Part shown: positions 53,988-62,932 of the stretch, one piece after another
Layout of the letters: the number at the start of each line of letters is the position of its first letter
How positions within the stretch are numbered: the first letter of the stretch is position 1
From: an uncultured Rikenellaceae bacterium
GTDB taxonomy: Bacteria; Bacteroidota; Bacteroidia; Bacteroidales; Rikenellaceae
Assembly: GCA_944326815.1 (NCBI GenBank)
Contig: CALVFI010000002.1
Location: forward strand, 1-64,000
Reading direction: 5' to 3'
Length of the DNA stretch: 64,000 nucleotides
The notes under the pieces: model-generated
The model's input: only the letters and a program-made list of their open reading frames with translations
What the model was told of the DNA's origin: nothing
Databases searched by the model: none
Position numbers and translations under genes: made by a program

Positions 53988-55451
53988 ATGAATAAAGAGA
54001 TCGGAAATTTACAACCGGAGGCGGTTTGGAAACATTTTGCGGAGATATGTCGTATTCCCCGGCCGTCGGGTCATGAAGCGGCGATTCGTCGCTATATCGT
54101 TGATTTTGCCAAAGCGCATCACCTCGAATATAAAGTTGATAAGGCCAATAATGTCATTGTCCGCAAGGCTGCAACCCCCGGTATGGAGGACCGGAAAGGA
54201 GTTGTTTTGCAGGCACATCTGGATATGGTGCCGCAAAAAAATGGTGATAAGACGTTTGACTTCACGAAAGATGCCATTCAGGCTTATGTGGATGGCGAAT
54301 GGGTGACGGCTGACGGAACGACTCTCGGGGCTGATAACGGAATGGGGGTTTCGGCTATTCTGGCGGTGCTGGAGTCAACGGATATTCCTCACGGTCCGAT
54401 TGAGGGGCTGTTTACGGCTACGGAAGAGACAGGAATGGATGGCGCTTTCGGTTTGGAGGCGGGAGAACTTTGTGGCGATATACTGCTGAATCTCGACTCG
54501 GAGACAGAGGGCGAACTGTACGTGGGATGTGCCGGAGGACTCGATGCCAATATCACTTTTAAATACAAGGAAGAGGAGGTGGATGGCAAGGAGTACAAAG
54601 CGGTGAAGTTACAGGTGAAAGGGCTGAAAGGCGGTCATTCGGGTATCGAAATCGTTTTGGAGCGAGCTAATGCCAATAAACTGTTGTTCCGTTTCCTGCG
54701 TGTGGCAGAAAAAAGATACGGTGTCCGTTTGGCATCGGTAGATGGCGGTGGGTTGCGCAATGCGATTCCCCGTGAGGCTGCTGCGGTTGTTCTCGTACCC
54801 GAGAAACATCTGGACGAGTTCCTGGCCGGTGTTCCAGCTTTTGAGGAGTTGGTGAACAAAGAGTTTAAAGGGATTGAGGACCATATCAGTTTTACTGCGG
54901 ATAAGGCACAAAAAACCGAGACGGCTATTGACAGCAAAACAGGTCGGAAACTGATTGCTGCCGTGTGTGGATGTCCGAACGGTATCATCGCTATGAGTCA
55001 TTCGATGCAGGGCCTTGTGCAGACTTCGACGAACTTGGCGCGAGTGGTGTCTGAAAAAGGGACCATCAGATTGCAATGTTTACTGCGCAGCTCGGTCAAT
55101 AGCGAGAAAGAGACTTTGGGCGAGAGTATCGCTTCTGTTTTTGAATTGGCCGGTGCGAAGACGGAGTTGACCGGAGCTTACGATGGTTGGAATCCGGATA
55201 TGGATTCTCCGATTCTGCATGCCATGACCGAGAGTTATGAGCAGCTGTTTGGCATCAAGCCGAAAGTTACGGCAATTCATGCAGGGTTGGAGTGTGGTAT
55301 CATAGGCGGTACTTATCCCAACCTGGATATGATTTCATTTGGTCCGACGATTTGTTATCCTCATTCGCCTGACGAGAAGGTGAATATCCTTTCCGTAGAG
55401 AAATTCTGGAAGTTCCTGTGTCATACGTTGCAAAACACGCCGAGTAAATAG
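53988..55451 (+). CDS. pepD: Aminoacyl-histidine dipeptidase (PepD, M20C)
   Basis: This 487-aa zinc peptidase has HLDMVPQKNG, GADNGMGVSA, EETGMDGA, NLDSETEGEL and a C-terminal HAGLECGII motif. It cleaves Xaa-His and other dipeptides in the cytosol. It follows purC by 33 nt. Confidence 0.93.
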   Translation: MNKEIGNLQPEAVWKHFAEICRIPRPSGHEAAIRRYIVDFAKAHHLEYKVDKANNVIVRKAATPGMEDRKGVVLQAHLDMVPQKNGDKTFDFTKDAIQAYVDGEWVTADGTTLGADNGMGVSAILAVLESTDIPHGPIEGLFTATEETGMDGAFGLEAGELCGDILLNLDSETEGELYVGCAGGLDANITFKYKEEEVDGKEYKAVKLQVKGLKGGHSGIEIVLERANANKLLFRFLRVAEKRYGVRLASVDGGGLRNAIPREAAAVVLVPEKHLDEFLAGVPAFEELVNKEFKGIEDHISFTADKAQKTETAIDSKTGRKLIAAVCGCPNGIIAMSHSMQGLVQTSTNLARVVSEKGTIRLQCLLRSSVNSEKETLGESIASVFELAGAKTELTGAYDGWNPDMDSPILHAMTESYEQLFGIKPKVTAIHAGLECGIIGGTYPNLDMISFGPTICYPHSPDEKVNILSVEKFWKFLCHTLQNTPSK

Positions 55452-55457
55452 AGGGGA

Positions 55458-56438
55458 ATGGAAGATACTTCGAAATGGTTTGCCATTGTCAATCCTGTCG
55501 CCGGTAGCGGAAAGGGACTTGACGACTGGCCGCTGATCAGCAAATTGTTGCGGGATAACAATATCATGCCCGACTATGTCTTCACGGAGCGGAAGTATCA
55601 CGCCATTGAATTGGCGGTGGAGGCTGTGAATAAGGGATACCGCAAGATTATCGTCGTGGGAGGTGATGGAACGATCCACGAGGTGATCAATGGTCTGTTC
55701 ATTCAGCAACGGGTGGCTTCGCAGGATGTGTTGGTGGCGGTAATAGCTGTCGGTACGGGCAATGACTGGATTCGGATGTTCGGCATTCCGCGCAAGTACT
55801 CCGAGGCGATAAAGGCGATTGTCGAAGGGCACTCCTTTCTGCAGGACGTGGGGACCATCTCCTATTATAAGGCCAATTATCCACAAAGCCGTTATATGGC
55901 TAACGTGGCGGGTATCGGTTTCGACGCTTTCGTGAACCATAAATACAATCATCTGAAGGAGGAGGGGAAACGTGGCCGATGGCTTTATATATGGAGTACG
56001 CTCAAAGCCGTGTTGAAATACTCCTCTACCGGGGTCAAGATCTGGGTGGACGATCGGTTGGTCGTCAATGAATTGGTCTATAGTGCGACGATCGGTATCG
56101 GAAAATATAACGGCGGAGGTATGATGCAGATGCCGGATGCTGTGGCAGACGATGGTCTGTTCGATTTGACAGTCATCCGGAAGATCAGCCGTCTGGGAGT
56201 GCTTTCCCGATTTAAGTCGCTCTATAACGGTAAGATATATAAGATTAAGAAGATATCGCTCGATCGGGGACGCAAGATCCGGGTGGAGTCGTCGCCTGAG
56301 ATTCGTGTAGAGGTAGACGGTGAAGCGCTCGGCTATTCTCCTTTCGAGTTTCAGATTATCGACCGGGCCGTTCGGGTTATCGTGTCTGAGAAGTTCTTGA
56401 AGAGGGAACTGAAACAGGGTGAAGTAAGACAGAGTTGA
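55458..56438 (+). CDS. Lipid kinase of the diacylglycerol-kinase family
   Basis: This 326-aa protein has the DAGK catalytic motifs NPVAGSGKG and VVGGDGTIHEVINGL, plus GTGNDW and the downstream DGLFDLTVIRK and EVDGE metal-linked segments. It phosphorylates a membrane lipid, the natural substrate being unknown. It ends 57 bp before a shared hairpin and converges on gltX. Confidence 0.9.
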   Translation: MEDTSKWFAIVNPVAGSGKGLDDWPLISKLLRDNNIMPDYVFTERKYHAIELAVEAVNKGYRKIIVVGGDGTIHEVINGLFIQQRVASQDVLVAVIAVGTGNDWIRMFGIPRKYSEAIKAIVEGHSFLQDVGTISYYKANYPQSRYMANVAGIGFDAFVNHKYNHLKEEGKRGRWLYIWSTLKAVLKYSSTGVKIWVDDRLVVNELVYSATIGIGKYNGGGMMQMPDAVADDGLFDLTVIRKISRLGVLSRFKSLYNGKIYKIKKISLDRGRKIRVESSPEIRVEVDGEALGYSPFEFQIIDRAVRVIVSEKFLKRELKQGEVRQS

Positions 56439-56494
56439 TATTGCGGAGAGGCTCTCATTGCCGTATCTTCTGTATCGCCGGTTGTGATGTAAAT

Positions 56495-56526
56495 AGAGAA
56501 GCCGCAGCAAATGCTGCGGCTTCTCT
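56495..56526. terminator. Bidirectional hairpin between the lipid kinase and gltX
   Basis: AGAGAAGCCGCAGCA (56495-56509) pairs perfectly with TGCTGCGGCTTCTCT (56512-56526), 15 bp with a 2-base gap. The convergent arrangement suggests it ends transcription from both sides. It is flanked by A- and T-rich bases but no long T-run. Confidence 0.7.
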
Positions 56527-56543
56527 TATGGGAACGATTGAAT

Positions 56544-58079
56544 TTACGATTGTTTGTTCAGAACCTCCATGGCACGGTCTATACGGCGCAGGGTCTCCTC
56601 TTTGCCGATTACTTCGCAGATGTCGAACATGTCGGGACCTTTGCCTACTCCAATGACAGCTACCCGAAACGCATTCATCACCTGGCCCATTGGCAGGCCA
56701 TTGTCCGTGATCCATCCGAGTACCGTTTTTTCTGTGTTTTCCTTCGTGAAGTCCCCGATGCCGGCCAGCAATTCGCGTACTTGTGCCACATAGCCCGGAT
56801 TGTCTCCTTTCCAATATTTGTCCACGGTTTTTTGTTCGTACTCCGTGGGTGCATTGAAAATGAAGTAGGAGAGCCCCCAGAAATCGCTGACGAACGTGGC
56901 GCGGGTTTTGATGAAAGAGGCTATCTTCGTCGCCAGAAAAATACATGCTTTACCGCCGTGGGCATGAATGATCGGCAGGAAAAGGGCTCCCAGCTCTTCG
57001 TCGTTACGGTGGTGCATGTATTGGGCATTGAACCATTTGGCCTTGTCCGGACTGAAACGTGCTCCCGATTTGCCGACCTTCTCGAGCGAGAAGTTGGCGA
57101 TCAGTTCATCCATCGAGAAGATCTCCTGCTCTGTTCCGGGATTCCATCCCAACAGTGCCAACATATTGATAAACGCTTCGGGGAAATAACCGTCTTCCCG
57201 ATAGCCATGTGTGATTTCGCCGGTTTCGGGCGATTTCCATTCCAACGGGAAGACCGGAAATCCCATTTTGTCGCCATCGCGTTTGCTGAGTTTACCTTGG
57301 CCGGTCGGTTTCAGTAAGAGCGGCAGGTGGGCAAATTCAGGTTGTGTGTCACTCCATCCGAAAGCACGGTATAACAGGTAATGCAAGGGGAGGGAAGGCA
57401 GCCACTCTTCACCGCGGATCACGTGCGAAATCTCCATCAGATGGTCATCGACGATATTGGCCAGATGGTAAGTTGGCAGGCTGTCGGCCGATTTATAGAG
57501 CACCTTGTCATCCAACGTAGAGGTGTTGATTGTTACGTCGCCTCGAATCAGGTCGTGCATGTGAACCTCTTCGTTCTCGGGCATTTTGAAGCGAATCACC
57601 CATTGGTCGCCCCGTTCGATACGTGCCTTCACCTCCTCGGGCGAGAGTCTCAGCGAAGTGTTCAATTGCTCCCGAATCTTGGCGTTATAAGCGAATGTAT
57701 TGCCGCTTTTTTCTGCTTTTTCACGCAGTGCATTCAGCTCTTCCGGGGTATCGAATGCATAATAGGCATTCCCGGACTCAACCAGTTGCAGCGCGTATTT
57801 CAAATAGATCTCTTTGCGTTCGCTTTGTCGATAGGGAGCGTGTGGCCCTCCCTGTTCGATGCCCTCGTCCACTTCAATGCCGCACCATTTGAGCGAATCA
57901 ATAATGTACTGTTCGGCTCCCGGCACGAATCGCTGTGAATCGGTATCCTCAATACGCAAAATGAAATCTCCGCCGTGATGCCGGGCAAAAAGATAGTTGT
58001 ATAATGCTGTCCGGACTCCTCCGATGTGCAACGGACCCGTAGGACTCGGGGCAAAGCGTACCCTTACTTTTCTCTCCAT
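56544..58079 (-). CDS. gltX: Glutamyl-tRNA synthetase
   Basis: This 511-aa class I synthetase has the HIGH-like motif [12 protein letters not shown] (11-22), the KMSKS equivalent KLSKRDG and the LRIEDTD segment. It charges tRNA-Glu. It has the usual Bacteroidetes length. ATG 58079 begins the [11 protein letters not shown] stretch directly. Confidence 0.96.
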   Translation of the reverse strand: MERKVRVRFAPSPTGPLHIGGVRTALYNYLFARHHGGDFILRIEDTDSQRFVPGAEQYIIDSLKWCGIEVDEGIEQGGPHAPYRQSERKEIYLKYALQLVESGNAYYAFDTPEELNALREKAEKSGNTFAYNAKIREQLNTSLRLSPEEVKARIERGDQWVIRFKMPENEEVHMHDLIRGDVTINTSTLDDKVLYKSADSLPTYHLANIVDDHLMEISHVIRGEEWLPSLPLHYLLYRAFGWSDTQPEFAHLPLLLKPTGQGKLSKRDGDKMGFPVFPLEWKSPETGEITHGYREDGYFPEAFINMLALLGWNPGTEQEIFSMDELIANFSLEKVGKSGARFSPDKAKWFNAQYMHHRNDEELGALFLPIIHAHGGKACIFLATKIASFIKTRATFVSDFWGLSYFIFNAPTEYEQKTVDKYWKGDNPGYVAQVRELLAGIGDFTKENTEKTVLGWITDNGLPMGQVMNAFRVAVIGVGKGPDMFDICEVIGKEETLRRIDRAMEVLNKQS

Positions 58080-58119
58080 CTATCGTTTGTTTTGTTGTTT
58101 TAAGATTTTCGATGCACGT

Positions 58120-58848
58120 TTATTTGATATTGTATTCCAGTCGCATCGTGATGCTGGCTTTTTTGTTCCGGCTGGAGGTATTGAAACTGCCTCCTGCGAG
58201 ATACTCTTCGTTGGTATTAGCGCCTGTGATTTGGAATACACCCATTCGGGCCGAAGCCAGCGTCTTGATTTTTGCCTTGGCCTCCTTAGCAATTTTCAAG
58301 GCACGCATGCGTGCATCGGCTGTCGCTTTTTCGATCAGTTGCAACTTCAGGCTCTCCAGTTTCGAGTAATAGTAATCGGGTTGATTCGATTCCAACTGAA
58401 TGCCCTGAGCAATCAGCGAGGAGATGTCGCGGGAGGTTTGCTCGACCGCGTCTACGTTATCCGATTCAACGGTAAACTCCTGCCGTAATTCGTAACCTGT
58501 GTTGCGTTGTCCGACATATTGCCCATTATTGTAGATCGGTTCGCTTGTCTTGTATACGTTGACAAACTGGAATACCACGCAACTGTCCGGAATGCCCTGG
58601 CTGGCGATATAGGCCTTTACCTTGTTTTTGCTGGCCTCCAGTTGAGCGTAGCCGTCTGTCATCGTGCTACTGGGTTGTATGATCCAGCCGCGCCATACAA
58701 TTCGGTCCGAAGTGAACTCCTGTTCTCCGAGTCCGGTGACTACGATACGTTTCTGTGCCTGATATTTGTGTTTATAAGCATTGCCTATTATGGAGGCACA
58801 GATGATTGCACAGATGCCGAGTAAGACCCAGCCGAAATTCGATTTCAT
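58120..58848 (-). CDS. SIMPL-domain (DUF541) protein
   Basis: This 242-aa protein has an N-terminal membrane anchor or signal (about 8-24) and the SIMPL/DUF541 pattern: VTGLGEQEFTSDRIVW, AQLEASKNKVKAYIASQGI, ADARMRALKIAKEAKAKI and a conserved C-terminal tail. Relatives are exported or periplasmic proteins of unclear role. It lies 11 nt after ychF. Confidence 0.88.
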   Translation of the reverse strand: MKSNFGWVLLGICAIICASIIGNAYKHKYQAQKRIVVTGLGEQEFTSDRIVWRGWIIQPSSTMTDGYAQLEASKNKVKAYIASQGIPDSCVVFQFVNVYKTSEPIYNNGQYVGQRNTGYELRQEFTVESDNVDAVEQTSRDISSLIAQGIQLESNQPDYYYSKLESLKLQLIEKATADARMRALKIAKEAKAKIKTLASARMGVFQITGANTNEEYLAGGSFNTSSRNKKASITMRLEYNIK

Positions 58849-58859
58849 AGGCGTGATAG

Positions 58860-59960
58860 TTATACGTTAAACAAAAAGTGCATGATATCGCCGTCCTGTA
58901 CCACATATTCTTTTCCTTCCACACCGATCTTCCCCGCTTCGCGGCAAGCCTTCTCCGAACCGAGTGCTACATAATCGTCGTATTTGATCACCTCGGCGCG
59001 GATGAATCCTTTCTCAAAATCGGTATGGATGATGCCTGCAGCTTGGGGGGCTTTGGTCCCCTTGATATAGGTCCACGCACGGCTTTCGTCGGGTCCGGTG
59101 GTGAAATATGTCTCCAGATTGAGCAAACGGTATGCCGCTTTGATGAGTCGGTTCACGCCGCTCTCCTCCAGTCCGATTTCCTGCAGAAACATTTGTCGCT
59201 CTTCGTAATCTTCCAATTCTGCGATGTCTGCCTCTGTCGCTGCGGCAACGATCAGCAGTTCGGCATTTTCATCGGCAATGGCCTTGCGGACCGCTTCTAC
59301 ATGTGCATTGCCCGTTGCAGCGCTGGCCTCATCCACATTGCAGACGTACAGTACCGGTTTGTCGGTGAGCAAACCGAGGTCGCTGATCAATTTCCGGTCT
59401 TCCTTCTCGATGGTGACCGTGCGTGCTGATTTGCCCTGCTCCAATGCGGCTTTGTATTGAACCAATATTTCATAGATTCGTTTGGCTACTTTGTCGCTAC
59501 CCGTTTGAGCCTGTTTCTGAACCTTGCCGATACGGTTCTCGACCGTCTCGAGATCTTTCAGTTGCAACTCTGTGTCGATGATCTCTTTGTCGCGTACGGG
59601 ATTAACACTTCCGTCCACATGGGTGATGTTGTCGTTTTCGAAACAACGAAGCACATGGATAATGGCGTCCGTGTTGCGTATATTGGCCAGAAATTTATTT
59701 CCGAGACCTTCACCTTTGGAGGCTCCTTTGACCAGTCCTGCGATATCGACGATTTCGATGGTCGTCGGAATCACTTTCTTGGGATTGTCGATCTTTGCCA
59801 GTTGCACCAGCCGTTCGTCGGGCACGGTAATGACGCCCACATTGGGTTCAATCGTACAGAACGGAAAATTTGCTGCCTGTGCTTTTGCATTCGACAGACA
59901 GTTGAAAAGGGTAGATTTGCCCACATTGGGCAACCCTACTATGCCGCATTGTAATGCCAT
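58860..59960 (-). CDS. ychF: Redox/ribosome-associated GTPase YchF (Obg-like ATPase)
   Basis: This 366-aa protein has GLPNVGKS (8-15), [10 protein letters not shown], the NVDE motif in place of NKxD (which explains ATP preference) and the C-terminal TGS domain. It associates with ribosomes and modulates stress translation. It has the usual family length. Confidence 0.96.
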   Translation of the reverse strand: MALQCGIVGLPNVGKSTLFNCLSNAKAQAANFPFCTIEPNVGVITVPDERLVQLAKIDNPKKVIPTTIEIVDIAGLVKGASKGEGLGNKFLANIRNTDAIIHVLRCFENDNITHVDGSVNPVRDKEIIDTELQLKDLETVENRIGKVQKQAQTGSDKVAKRIYEILVQYKAALEQGKSARTVTIEKEDRKLISDLGLLTDKPVLYVCNVDEASAATGNAHVEAVRKAIADENAELLIVAAATEADIAELEDYEERQMFLQEIGLEESGVNRLIKAAYRLLNLETYFTTGPDESRAWTYIKGTKAPQAAGIIHTDFEKGFIRAEVIKYDDYVALGSEKACREAGKIGVEGKEYVVQDGDIMHFLFNV

Positions 59961-60124
59961 ATTTTATATATCAGTTTCTCAAATTGGAATACAAAGATAT
60001 ATATTTAATCTTTTTTATGGCTTTTTATATTCCTAAATTCCTGATGAAATCTTTGGTGTGTATGGGTGGGTGTTGGAAAAGAGGGAAAACGCTTTATTCA
60101 TTTAAGCCGAAGAGGATGAGAAAA

Positions 60125-61036
60125 TCATGAATCGAATTCTACCTCCTCGTAATTTGAGTAATCTATTTTGTGGACGTTTTTGGCGACATCCTGCTGCTTC
60201 TGCACGTTTCGTTCAATCGTAAATTCCACACGGTCGCCCGGTTGCAGTTCGTTGAAATCGCCGATGACGTCCTGTGCATGGAAGTATAGATTGTTGTTCG
60301 GATATTTGATAAATCCGAAACTCCCTTTGATACTCAATATCTCGCTCTCCTGTTTTGTCCCGCCCTCTTCACGAGAGAGGTCACTGTCTACGAACAGTGC
60401 CAGTATATTCGGATCGTTTATGGATAATCCCTTTTCAATTATATTATGCATGGCCAGAGGGTAGGTGGCTAATTGCAGTAGATCGTGCGAAGTCCGCGTT
60501 ACTACCTTATTGCCTTCATCATTGGTGTAGTCGAATTCCCAGCTCAAGAGCATGACCCGTATACCGAACGATAATAGTTTGCGCAGCAGAGGCACATAGT
60601 CCGTGTCGGAAACAATCAATACCGCAATGTCGATTTTGTCAGACAATGCCATCTCCAGAGCTTCCAGTGATAGCCATACGTCTATGCCGCGCTCCTCTTT
60701 TCGCCCCAGATATGAGCGGAGTGGAAGATAATGGGGATGGATCCCTTCCGCCATCAGAATATCTTCGAATACCCGATCATTGTATAGTTGATTCCCTCGT
60801 TGGGCGGCCTCGGAAGCATTGATTCGCCCTCGGAAATAGTGAGCTTCAGTGATTTGACACCTTTTCAGTTCGCATGCTTCGTTTTCTGAAACCTGTTGCC
60901 GGATAAATGCGTGCAATCCACTTAAACTTAAACGGCTGTGCTGTGGATGGATATAATTGTAGTAATTGGAAGCGTGAAGTAAAAAATTTCCGTCATAGAA
61001 TATGCCGATACGTAATGGGCAATTTTGACTTTTCAT
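60125..61036 (-). CDS. NYN-domain protein with C-terminal cold-shock-like domain
   Basis: This 303-aa protein has a NYN/LabA-type domain (about 8-190) with the acidic residues IGIFYDGNFLL, GIDVWLSLEAL and VLIVSDTDYVPLL that coordinate metal in PIN-like nucleases. A C-terminal domain from about 232 reads KGSFGFIKYPNNNLYFHAQDV and GDRVEFTIE, a cold-shock-like OB fold. The fusion suggests RNA processing with an RNA-binding tail (inference). Confidence 0.8.
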   Translation of the reverse strand: MKSQNCPLRIGIFYDGNFLLHASNYYNYIHPQHSRLSLSGLHAFIRQQVSENEACELKRCQITEAHYFRGRINASEAAQRGNQLYNDRVFEDILMAEGIHPHYLPLRSYLGRKEERGIDVWLSLEALEMALSDKIDIAVLIVSDTDYVPLLRKLLSFGIRVMLLSWEFDYTNDEGNKVVTRTSHDLLQLATYPLAMHNIIEKGLSINDPNILALFVDSDLSREEGGTKQESEILSIKGSFGFIKYPNNNLYFHAQDVIGDFNELQPGDRVEFTIERNVQKQQDVAKNVHKIDYSNYEEVEFDS

Positions 61037-61166
61037 ATGAATATTATATGGCTAATAGAAATAATTAATTATACAAAAATAGTGAAAAAGAAGAAAAAAA
61101 TAAAGAAGAAAGGCAATTTTTATTCTTCAGATAGACATAATGAGAGAGAGAAAATAAGGCGCGATA

Positions 61167-61197
61167 TTGGATTATCACGGGATAAAATGTAACTTTG
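61167..61197 (+). promoter_or_regulatory. Promoter of the 61221-62930 genes
   Basis: TTG (61167-61169), 20-bp spacer, TAACTTTG (61190-61197), 23 nt before the ATG at 61221. The rest of 61037-61166 is AT-rich spacer with no gene. Confidence 0.65.
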
Positions 61198-61220
61198 AAC
61201 CATAAATATACTTATTTATT

Positions 61221-62201
61221 ATGACGATAGAGGAGATCAAACAAGAATTAGAAAATATAACAAGGATTATCGGTGCGTGGGACAATATCAATGCTATTGC
61301 TGAGATTGAAAAGGATGTTGTACTCGATAAGTTGAGAATGCTTTACGATACGATTAAATTTTCAGCCTCTCACATGGATGCGTCTGTGCGTTATGAAATG
61401 CCGGTCATTGATATGGATGAGAGTGCGGACGAGGAATCGGAGAGTGAACCTGAGACTTCACAGAAAAGTTCTATGGTGGCAGTGGAGTCTGAATCCATTG
61501 TACCTACCGTAGAACTGGGTATGTCTGCAGTTAAGAAGGTAACGAAAGAATCATCTGTCGAAACGGGATCTTTTGCTGAGACGGAACAGATTGCTGTGAA
61601 ACAGGCTGAAATTAAGCAGTCTGTCGAAAAGAATTCTTCGGCTTCGGAGAGAGAATTGTTCCGGTCAGAAGAGGTTGCTGTGCGGCCGAAATTGGATCGT
61701 AAAGTGATACTTTCTCTCTATGGGGAGGAAGAGCCTGCAGGGAAATGCTCCGATGCTTCGTTGGTCTCTGAGAATGTTGCAACGGAAGGGCAGGAAGAAT
61801 CTGAGAGAACTGTCGTAGAGCCGGTTGTGAATACACCGACGTCGGTGCCAGAGACAATTCTTGCAGAGCAACATACCACAGTTCTCGGGGAAGTGATGAA
61901 AAACGGGGAAGAGACCATTGCCGACGTATATGCCAAACAGAGCCATACGACTGATATCGCTTCGAAAATTGTTTCCGATCGAACCTCCGGTCTTCGGAAA
62001 GCGATAGGAATTAACGATAAGTTTCTGATGATTCGCGATTTGTTTGGTGGTGATGCACAGGCTTATGAACAAGCTATTTCCGACCTGGAACAGATGACCG
62101 ATCTGGATGATGCCCTGCTCTATCTCCACGATCATCATTGGAATCCCAATTGTGATGGAATGAAGATGCTTGTAGAGTTGCTAACCCGCAAACTTTCATA
62201 A
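61221..62201 (+). CDS. Bacteroidales conserved hypothetical upstream of rsmI
   Basis: This 326-aa protein has a helical N-terminus (about 1-55), a long disordered Glu/Ser/Val-rich centre (about 65-235) and a conserved-looking C-terminal region from about 255 (IGINDKFLMIRDLFGGDAQAYEQA, YLHDHHWNP). The centre is likely a linker. The gene lies 9 nt before rsmI. I know the C-terminal pattern from Bacteroidales genomes without a function. Confidence 0.75.
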   Translation: MTIEEIKQELENITRIIGAWDNINAIAEIEKDVVLDKLRMLYDTIKFSASHMDASVRYEMPVIDMDESADEESESEPETSQKSSMVAVESESIVPTVELGMSAVKKVTKESSVETGSFAETEQIAVKQAEIKQSVEKNSSASERELFRSEEVAVRPKLDRKVILSLYGEEEPAGKCSDASLVSENVATEGQEESERTVVEPVVNTPTSVPETILAEQHTTVLGEVMKNGEETIADVYAKQSHTTDIASKIVSDRTSGLRKAIGINDKFLMIRDLFGGDAQAYEQAISDLEQMTDLDDALLYLHDHHWNPNCDGMKMLVELLTRKLS

Positions 62202-62210
62202 CGTTCGGGC

Positions 62211-62930
62211 ATGTCGAAACTCTATATCGTGCCGACGCCAATCGGTAATCTGGATGATATTACGCTGAGGGCAGTCAAAACGCTCTCGGAGGTGGATCTC
62301 ATTTTGGCCGAAGACACGCGGACAACCTCTTTTCTGCTAAAACACCTGGGAATCGAGAAGAAACTCTATTCCCATCATAAATTCAACGAGCATGCGACCG
62401 TAGAGATGATTGCTGCCCGAATTGCAGAGGGGCAGACCGTGGCGTTAGTCTCCGATGCGGGGACGCCGGGTATTTCCGATCCGGGTTTTCTGCTTGTCCG
62501 GACATGTATCGCCGCTGGCATTGAGGTGGAGACGCTCCCCGGAGCTACGGCGTTGATTCCGGCACTTGTGCAGAGCGGATTTCCTTGTGACCGCTTCTGC
62601 TTCGAGGGATTTCTGCCGCAGAAGAAAGGACGCAATAAACGATTGATGCAACTTGCGGACGAATCACGGACTATGATTTTTTATGAATCTCCGTTTCGTT
62701 TGGTGAAGACCCTGGCGCAGTTCGCCGAGGTGTTTGGTCCGGAGCGCGAGGTGTCCGTGTCTCGAGAACTGACTAAAAAGTTCGAACAGACTCTGCGTGG
62801 TACAATACAGGAGGTTATGGACTATTTCCAGATTACCGAACCCAAGGGGGAGTTCGTGCTCGTCGTCGATGGTAAGGAGACGAAAAAACGGATGTCGGAT
62901 AAGGAGCAAATAGAATCAGAGGAGGAGTGA
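62211..62930 (+). CDS. rsmI: 16S rRNA (cytidine1402-2'-O)-methyltransferase
   Basis: This 239-aa protein has the SAM-dependent tetrapyrrole-methylase fold with LYIVPTPIGNLDDITLRA, AEDTRTT, SDAGTPGISDPG and FYESPFR. It 2'-O-methylates C1402 of 16S rRNA. It has the usual length, plus a short acidic tail. Confidence 0.95.
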   Translation: MSKLYIVPTPIGNLDDITLRAVKTLSEVDLILAEDTRTTSFLLKHLGIEKKLYSHHKFNEHATVEMIAARIAEGQTVALVSDAGTPGISDPGFLLVRTCIAAGIEVETLPGATALIPALVQSGFPCDRFCFEGFLPQKKGRNKRLMQLADESRTMIFYESPFRLVKTLAQFAEVFGPEREVSVSRELTKKFEQTLRGTIQEVMDYFQITEPKGEFVLVVDGKETKKRMSDKEQIESEEE

Positions 62931-62932
62931 TT

